A stretch of 64,000 nt of DNA. It comes from Chromera velia (Eukaryota > Sar > Chromeraceae). The DNA is taken from positions 55,346 to 119,345 of the forward strand of contig JAHBMJ010000809.1 in NCBI GenBank assembly GCA_018398765.1. The letters are read 5' to 3'. The stretch's first letter is position 1, and each line of letters starts with the position of its first letter. The notes under the pieces were generated by a model. It was not told the origin of the DNA and did not search any database. It worked only from the letters and a program-made list of their open reading frames with translations. Positions 57,139 to 64,000 of the stretch are shown here, piece by piece. Both the position numbers and the translations under genes were made by a program.

Positions 57139-58309
57139 CTAGTTTGATGAGGAAGACGAGGACCCAGAGCCCCCGGCTTTCCCCTCATTGGCCTTCTTCT
57201 TGTGACACATCCTCTCAAAGTGTTCCTTCTTTCCGTACGGCTCATAGTTGCACTTCTTCTCGAAGGCGTAGCAGTCGCTCAGCCTTGAAGCCATGCTCCA
57301 GACCACAGTTGGAACAGTCCCCCTTCTTGGGGGTAGAGCGAAACTGAGGGAGAGGTCGAGAATGGGACCTGGACGAGCTCTAGGACGAGCTGTTCTGACC
57401 GCCGCGGGAAGGAAAACAACCCCTCCTGGCAGCCTGTTGTGCATTCTCCCTCTCCTTCACTCTGAATGCGCTGTCCCTCTCACTCTGCCTGTGACCCCTC
57501 TTCCTCACTTTCTTCAGCTTCTTCACAAGACCGATGGTCTTGGCCAGAGTGGCCAACAGCTCGTAAGAGATGCCGTTGTAATTGATGTCCTCCATCTTGA
57601 TTGGGGATCAGCAGCGATCTGGACCTGCTGCCCAGAGGAGGCGGAAGAAGAAACACTGAAGCGGGGCGAGGACACCGAAGACAGGCCTCCTGTTGTTCTG
57701 ATAGAGTCTGACGCGGAGACGGTGTCACTAAACATAGAGGACTTGTTGCCAAAGAGAGAGAGGATAAGCTTGATCACGATGGCAGCGGTGAGCACCTGGT
57801 TAAATAATTTTTAATTCACTCTCTGTTATGAGCTGCTCAATGCTCTCCTTCTTTTCAGTGTTGGGGGGGGCCTAACCGACACGCTGGCAAGAGAGAACCT
57901 GACGTCCCTGCCTGTCGACTGCGTCGTCGAGTTCTTCTCCCTGCTTCCTCTCCAGTCCTCTATGTTTCTGACGCTCGGCGTTCTTCTCCACTGCGACATT
58001 CTCATTGTACTGCTGCTTGAGTTTGGCAAACAAATTGAATCCGCAGAGTCCCCCCTGGTCCAGCTTCTGGATGTCCATAACCATCTGCTGGAAGTCGCCC
58101 TTCTGGGCAGCCAGGACAAGAGAAGTCTTCACGGACTTATTCTTCTTCTCCTCTGAGTCATCCTCAATGTCCGAGAAGTTGAAATCTGCAAGCATCTCAT
58201 AGCCAACGTGCCAAAACTGAAAGTGGGTAACGTTTTTGACTGGTGTAACCCAGTCCACCTTCGGAAGGGAATGGAGAACGAACTCTTGGGGATGTTCGTT
58301 GTCCCCCAT
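57139..58309 (-). pseudogene. Copia gag remnant
   Basis: Starts at ATG 58307-58309 (MGDNEHPQEFVLHSLPK). It reads to about 57875, then continues in other frames: 'VLTAAIVIKLILSLFG', 'SGQQVQIAADPQS', then, one base shifted, 'MEDINYNGISYELLATLAKTI'. Finally there is a zinc-knuckle-like region 'KKGDCSNCGLEHG' and 'GKKEHFERMC' in two frames. At least three frameshifts and several stops. Confidence 0.7.
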
Positions 58310-58388
58310 CGTGACTGACCAGACAAGAGGGACAGGTGTCTATATGCGCCTGTATACATCAGTTTGTGCCCGCCTCAGATGCACCACA

Positions 58389-58625
58389 TATAGAATAAGT
58401 GATGAACTGAGGGCAAAAGATTCTACATAGAAAGTCTGTCACACAGGAAAGACAAGAAACGATCTCCCCTCAACGGTTTTCAACCATTGGAGCAGGCCAA
58501 TCGGTGAGAAATTGGCATGCTTTCATAAAATTCGTCATCCATACATTCACATGCATCGCGGTCCGTAAAGGCGCGGGACCCGGGCCGAGCAGACGCGCGC
58601 CGGCCGTGGGATAATCGATCTGACA
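58389..58625 (-). repeat. 5' LTR of the Copia element
   Basis: 237 bp; a short deletion relative to the 3' LTR and several transitions. Right target duplication GTGGA at 58626. Confidence 0.92.
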
Positions 58626-58630
58626 GTGGA

Positions 58631-60092
58631 ATGATGTAAAAAATATTTTTGATAGCTCTACGTGGGATCAAATATGTTAAATTAGGTGTATATTGACGTC
58701 CATCTAGACGTCCATTGTAACACAAATTTTCAAGAATTAAAAACCTTAATTACTAGTAATATAACCATTGTCAGACTTAGGGACATTTGCCCTAGCTTTG
58801 AGAAGAGGTCTTCAATCTAGCTGACTATCACGCTTGTCCACTGTAAAATTGATATAAATTGGTATACTTACGTGACGTACTAGGTGACGTACGGTCGCGT
58901 ACCCTATAGTGCGTACTTTAGCGCATACCCAACATAATAAATATACTACAAATTCGTTCTACGACACTGTTAGAGACTATAGCTATATATCTAGTACGGT
59001 GTAAGTCTACGTACCCTGGCCTGGCGGTGAACTGCTAAGCAACCTAAAATATAAATCATATTATATCTAGTATTATATTAAACTTAAAATAATATATACA
59101 AATTATACTAGACAAATTAACTTATATTTTAGCTGATAACTTTGAATCTAGCCTATATCAGGCTATATGCCTAGCAGCCTAGGCCTATGCTATAAGGCCG
59201 TACTAAGTAGATGTAGTTATGCAGATACACACATGTACAAACTGAACGTTGCACTATATACTAGTAGACTCGGCACTGGCGGTAACTCTTATACAGTCAC
59301 TCTTTTTATCTAATATTATAGCTTACACATACACTAGTACTCCTGTGTCCGCCACGTCGCATTTTTAATAATTAATAGGATAAGATACAATGTATGAGAA
59401 GACTTGCAAGAACATGGACTACCCTATACTAGTAGGGACTGCCAGGAGCTCGGCCCCACCTGGCTTAATGACATTCAATCATTCATTTATTCATTCACTT
59501 ATACTCACTGACTCACTCATTCATTTACTCATTCATTCATTCATTCATGTTTCGGGCCACCCCGCCGTCGCGGCGGTCCACTGCCGTGCCCCGACTTGCA
59601 CCATCAGCAAGTTGCTCTAGAGGCGGAGACCTCAAAACCTGTAAGCTGCTACGTACAGATTGAGCATTTCAGGCTAACTCCTCAAGTCAAGTCTAGAGTT
59701 AGAATCCTTTTATGCCCGGCCTCGACCTTAGATCGCTTTAGATCAATGTAGATCAATGAGAAGAAAGCGAGATTGATCAAACCATAGAAACCAAAAACCA
59801 GCCAACCACGAAGGACTCGACCGTCGTTGATGCCTTTACCGGGACATCATCCATCAGACTTCGCAGCTGTTCAATCTAAAATTTAAAATAAAAAATTAGA
59901 AGAGACAGCGACTGCAAGCGATCGATCGCATCATTCTTTTTCAGAGGTTGAGGTACAGCAGTGAACTGCAGGGGTCCCAAAACTCATATGCACCAATGAC
60001 CTCTAAAATATAACGTCAAGCCGTACCCAGACAGACTGAGTGCGGCCTTCTTGTCAATTTTGGGGGCGGAGACTCTGAGCTGTACTTTCACT
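58631..60092. other. AT-rich intergenic DNA
   Basis: CTAG/GTAC-rich low-GC sequence to about 59400, similar in style to 6635-7640, then an (ATTC)n microsatellite at 59473-59548 and ordinary sequence. No gene recognised. Confidence 0.4.
59473..59548. repeat. (CATT)n/(CACT)n microsatellite
   Basis: ATTC and ACTC tetramers, imperfect. Confidence 0.85.
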
Positions 60093-61522
60093 TCAAGTGC
60101 CTCCCCCTTCTGTCGCTTCTGCAGTAGAAAGGAGATTCTTCAAGGGGCAATACTCGGCGATGATCATGTACTTGGAAAAGTTGTTCACACCGGTCCTTCT
60201 GAAGTCACAGTTCGACACTTCCATCGTCCAGTTGATCTCTCCCACGGCCGTTCTGTCCTCATCTTTTTGGCAGAGCCAAATACACGACTTTCGAACGTCA
60301 GGTTCCAGGCGGTCCCCGAGTGGAGCAACCCGCAGCCAAAACGGGGTGTTCTGCATCATTTAAGACATGCTGAATTGAAAGCTGCTGCACTGTGGCAAGG
60401 CATTGTGGAAACTGTTGTTTTCTGAAGTTCTCAAAGGAGATACGTTGACCACTGAGCTTGATCGTCAGAGAATTCGGCACAGCAGTTCAGTGTTTATGAA
60501 GAAAACAAAGCATGCCAGCGGGTATTGGGCTGGACACCAGAAACTGGTACAGGATAGGAGGGCACTGGGACACGGATGGACACGGTCCGGGACAGTGTCA
60601 CCCGGAGAGAAGCTGCATCGATCTAAAACAAACACAGAAGCGGAGAGATTAGAGAAGAGCATAAGATCTCACACAGAAGAGTGATAACGCTTGATGGTTA
60701 GAGAAAGAGCTGGTTAGGATTGGTAAAGGATCCCGGAGAGGGTGTCACATCAAAGGAAAAAAGTCATACATTCACAAAAAAAGCTTGAGGAAAAAACTGA
60801 GACGACTTGAATCTATGGCAAGAGTGGAAAAGAACTTAAAGCTTCTGACCTAGAAGAAGAAAGGAAGACTGTTCAGCTACGGAAAGCTACTGCCGTACCA
60901 CCAGGTTGGGCAATCCCCACGATTCATTTTCAACTTCTGAATCACCGCAAAGCCAGGAAGCCGGACAACCACCTCTTCGGTTTCCATCACACCTGAAAAG
61001 GAAAGAAGAGGGAAGAGACGAATGGAGACGAATCAAGAAGGTGAAAAAATGGAAGTCACCCCTATAGGGGAGTATGTACGTGTTACTCAAACCATCAAAG
61101 AGAACAAAAGAGGGAAAACACCCTGACCGTTCTCTGCCTTTCTCTTTTTTCCGCCAGCTGTCAGGCAGTCCGCATTCAAGTGCTTCTCCAACTGTTTCTT
61201 TGTGCCAATGAAAGTGTATGCAGCCGGTCTCAAAGTTGACATACTTCCACTGGACCTGTTCGATGAAGTTCCTGACAAGGGGCTGCGCTCTCTGCATCTT
61301 TGAGATTCGGCCTCTGCAACAAGGGAAGCCCGGCTGGGGACGTCTCTCAAAGACGTCTTTCAGACAAGGAGCGTAGAAGACACGTCTAGACGTGCAGTCT
61401 GTTTCGTGTGGATCTTCGAAACAGTCGTGACAGATTGCACAAAGAACCTCTGCTGCTAGAGCTTCAAAGCCCGGAGCTGCAAAAGACTCATCGAGACCCA
61501 GACGTCTGATTTTAGTTGGCAT
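60093..61522 (-). pseudogene. RING/TRAF-like zinc-finger gene with frameshifts
   Basis: From ATG 61520-61522 (MPTKIRRLGLDES) a RING-like module follows: C28-A-I-C31, then C-x-S-R-R-V-F-Y-A-P-C-L and 'PCCRGRI'. The RING His is replaced, so ubiquitin-ligase activity is doubtful. A TRAF-type finger begins 'NFIEQVQWKYVNFETGC' but continues only in the +1 frame ('FIGTKKQLEKHLNADC') after about 61220. A phase-compatible intron (61127 to 60993) leads to 'METEEVVVRLPGFAVIQKLK'. Further minus-strand pieces at 60298-60480 ('LTIKLSGQRISFENFRKQQ') and 60093-60359 ('GEINWTMEVSNCDF') look coding but lie in different frames. Either a pseudogene or sequence errors; a spliced active gene is less likely. Confidence 0.45.
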
Positions 61523-63642
61523 TTTCTCACTGCGGCTGCCAGACAGGCAAAAAGAGGGTCACCACGGATAGCGAAGAACGGTTTTCCTTTAGCCTGCTTG
61601 TGTGTTCTGTCTCCGTCAACTAGCTCCGTCAAAGCTTTTGGGAGAGATTGTATGGAAGACTACCATATGACGGCACCAGATGGTCCTATGAAGTTAGTGA
61701 CAAGACATTTTAGTGGCAGCTAGATGTGTCACATCATGTGTGATGGTTCAATCTTATTGAAAATTATCTATGTATGACAGTTACCCCCAAGAAGCTTTCT
61801 TATGACCTTTTGGTCTGTCAATCAAACTCCGGGCTTTGGCAGCCTGGTGCCTTCGGCGCCAGGGCTTTGGCAATAGAAAGCTTATTCTTTCTAGTATGCA
61901 ATATCGTCAGGGCTCTGGCGATAGAAAACTAATTCTTTCCCGTATGGGGCCGCGCTCTAAAGATGATTGGAAACCTAGTTTTGAAAGGGGGAGGGGGGGG
62001 NGGGGGGGGGGGAGTTATTTCCAGTTTGTCGACCGCCTAGGTCAGACCCCCTTAGGAACCCCCCTCCCCTCAAATGATTGAAAGCGTTAATACACCGATT
62101 AGCAAATTCAACATCCCATCAAAATGCATTGACGTTGCGATATTTATTAAGCAGCCTCAGTTCTAGAATGGCTTACATTGAGGAGGAAAGAGGTGCCTCT
62201 TTCCATCTATCCATCCCTCACTCACTCCATCAATCCATCCCTCACTCACTCCATCAATCCATCCCTCACTCCGTCCATCCATCCATCCATCCATCCCTCA
62301 CTCTATCCAATAGTATCCATCCATCCATCGATCCATCCATCTATCCCTCTCTCACTCCATCCATCCATCCATTCATCCATCCCTCACTCACTCCATCCAT
62401 CCATCCATCCATCCTTCATCACTCCATCACTCCATCCATCCACCCCTCACTCACTCCCTCACTCCATCCATCCATGAATCTATCCCTCACTCACTCCATC
62501 AATCCATCCCTCACTCACTCCATCCATCCATCCATCCATCCATCAATTTATCTATCCATCCTTCCATCCAGCAACCCCTCAGTCACTTCTTCACTCCATC
62601 CACCCATCCATCCCTCATGCATCACTCCATCCATCCATGAATCCATCCCTCACTCACTCCTTCATCCATCCCTCTCTTACTATATCACTCCATCCATCAA
62701 TTTATCCATCCATCCATCCATCTATCCATCCATCTCTCAGTCACTCCCTCACCCCATCCACCCATCCATCCTTCATCACTCCATCACTCCATGCATCCAT
62801 CCATCCATCCATCCATCTATCCATTCATCCATCCATCCATCCCTTACTCCATCCATCCATCCATCCATCCATCCATCCCTCACTCACTCCATCAATCCAT
62901 CCCTCACTCACTCCATCACTCCATCCATCAATTTATCTATCCATCCTTCCATCCAGCAACCCCTCAGTCACTTCCTCACTCCATCCACCCATCCATCCCT
63001 CATGCATCACTCCATCCATCCATGAATCCATCCCTTACTCACTCCTTCAATCCATCCCTCACTCACTACATCACTCCATCCATCAATTTATCCATCCATC
63101 CATCCATCCATCCATCTATCCATCCATCCATCTATCCATCCATCCATCCATCCATCTCTCAGTCACTCTCTCACTCCATCCACCCATCCATCCTTCATCA
63201 CTCCATCACTCCATCCATCCATCCCTTACTCCATCCATCCATCTATCCATCCATCCATCCCTCACTCCATCACTCCATCCCTTACTCACTCCATCCATCC
63301 ATCCATCAATTTGTCTATTCATCCTTCCTTCCTTCCTTCCATCCATCCGTCCATCTATCCATCCATCCATCCATCCACCCACTAGTCCACCCATCCGTCA
63401 GTCACTGCAGAGTGGAAAGAGAGCATACATGCATTGACTGGAAAGAAAGGCATGCAACGGAGAGCATTGAGTGGAAAGAAAGGCAGCATGTTCTCCACAG
63501 CTTCACCGCGTTCTAGACTACGTTTTCTTCAGATGACCACTAAAGAGCTTCTGGAAGCTTCTCACTCGTCGTGGCAACGGGATTTTAAAACCAGATCTCC
63601 GATTTCAACACATCTGATACAAAGTCTGTCACTCTGAGACGG
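61523..63642. other. Intergenic, dominated by a minisatellite
   Basis: Contains a two-copy repeat of AGGGCTYTGGCRATAGAAA at about 61861-61930, a G-run with one N at 62001, then the (CATC)n array, then about 240 bp without a recognised gene. Confidence 0.5.
62205..63395. repeat. (CATC)n-type minisatellite with 385-bp higher-order unit
   Basis: CATC tetramers interspersed with CTCACTCACTCCATCAATCC-like words. A longer block (CAATTTATCTATCCATCC followed by TTCCATCCAGCAACCCC) occurs at 62544 and again at 62929, so a 385-bp segment is duplicated. Open in plus frames as Ser-Ile-His-Pro repeats, with no coding evidence. Confidence 0.95.
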
Positions 63643-63825
63643 TTACCCTTTCTTGTTAAACACTTCAAATTCCCTTCGGGGTTCAAAGTACTTCTCAATA
63701 TGCTCTGTGGATTCCACCTCCAACGTCTTCAGAAAGAACTGTGAAACTGACTCTGCAAGGGCCGCATCTTCAAGGAAGTCCGACACGGCGATTCGCAAAC
63801 GAGTGTCAAAAGGCAGGCTGGACAT
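63643..63825 (-). CDS. Unrecognised short ORF or first exon
   Basis: From ATG 63823-63825: 'MSSLPFDTRLRIAVSDFLEDAA', then 'FFLKTLEVESTEHIEKYFEP', 60 residues to TAA at 63643-63645. Composition is protein-like and helical. AAAGG|GTAACC just before the stop could be a splice donor, so this may be exon 1 of a longer minus-strand gene. No family recognised. Confidence 0.35.
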   Translation of the reverse strand: MSSLPFDTRLRIAVSDFLEDAALAESVSQFFLKTLEVESTEHIEKYFEPRREFEVFNKKG

Positions 63826-64000
63826 TTTGGGAAAAGAAAAGAACACAGACACGGTCAGACCAAATTCGCCAGCCTAAGAGTAGGTGCTGACCGTAGCGGA
63901 CCGACATACAGTAGCAGGCCAGAAGACCAAGATGTTTTTCAGACAGCTTTTGCACCGAAATGTATGCCTGCATGCATGTAAACAGCTGATGGGCTTAATT

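Larger units (their letters stand above)
53936..58625 (-). mobile_element. Copia-type LTR retrotransposon, decayed
   Basis: LTRs 53936..54181 and 58389..58625 are about 93% identical by eye, TG...CA (the right copy starts TA). Identical 5-bp target duplications GTGGA lie at 53931..53935 and 58626..58630. A G-rich polypurine stretch (complement of the poly-C at 54187) precedes the 3' LTR. Order on the minus strand is gag, integrase, reverse transcriptase, RNase H, which defines Copia. Protease and the integrase catalytic core are missing: the zinc-knuckle region (about 57170-57330) passes directly into the integrase C-terminal part (about 57110). Frameshifts in gag and numerous in-frame stops show that it is dead. 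Confidence 0.92.

Noticed and set aside
62078-63516. Ser-Ile-His-Pro repeat frames of up to 315 codons
   Set aside because: Tetramer minisatellite open by chance.

Overview
The window is nuclear DNA of an intron-rich eukaryote. Genes carry many GT-AG introns packed with microsatellites, codons run across splice sites in phase, and there are no operons or bacterial signals. The CDP-diacylglycerol synthase begins with a signal peptide and an Ala-Ser-Ala-Phe junction, the bipartite leader of proteins imported into a red-lineage complex plastid. Together with a plant/apicomplexan-type tyrosyl-tRNA synthetase and decayed Copia and DUF6729-like repeats, this points to a photosynthetic chromalveolate. 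A chromerid such as Chromera velia is my best guess, but it is an inference. Exon joins below come from reading splice phases by hand against remembered protein families.

Layout. 1-2206 (+): C-terminal half of a DDX56/DBP9-type DEAD-box helicase. 3418-4281 (+): MYND zinc-finger protein. 4754-6634: a unit bounded by inverted repeats, with an OTU cysteine protease (-) and a broken ORF (+). 7697-11757 (-): six-exon plastid-type CDP-DAG synthase. 11758-12389: divergent promoter region with eight CGTCTC/GAGACG hexamers. 12390-12902 (+): cytidine-deaminase-fold nucleobase deaminase. 15568-19269 (+): four-exon secreted protein with a Hedgehog-type Hint domain, one intron being filled with a 9-bp satellite. 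19270-26795: AT-rich, mostly non-coding, with at least three inverted-repeat elements. 26796-32126 (-): eleven-exon tyrosyl-tRNA synthetase.

33307-42996 (+): a large decayed gene resembling DUF6729 zinc-ribbon/nuclease-like proteins. It contains a minisatellite built from 3' splice-site-like units and is split by a 3.3-kb LTR element whose target duplication lies inside an exon. 43229-43855: higher-order tandem repeat. 44174-46541 (+): four-exon tandem CCCH zinc-finger protein. 46542-53609: gene-poor, microsatellite-rich. 53610-53917: foldback element. 53936-58625 (-): complete-ended but decayed Copia element with a 5-bp target duplication. 60093-61522 (-): frameshifted RING/TRAF-like gene remnant. 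62205-63395: (CATC)n-type minisatellite with a 385-bp higher-order period. 63643-63825 (-): unrecognised short exon.

The host genes are unrelated housekeeping functions: ribosome biogenesis, phospholipid synthesis, purine/pyrimidine deamination, translation and RNA binding. They do not form a pathway. The most unusual host gene is the Hint protein. The most unusual architecture is the LTR-interrupted DUF6729-like locus.
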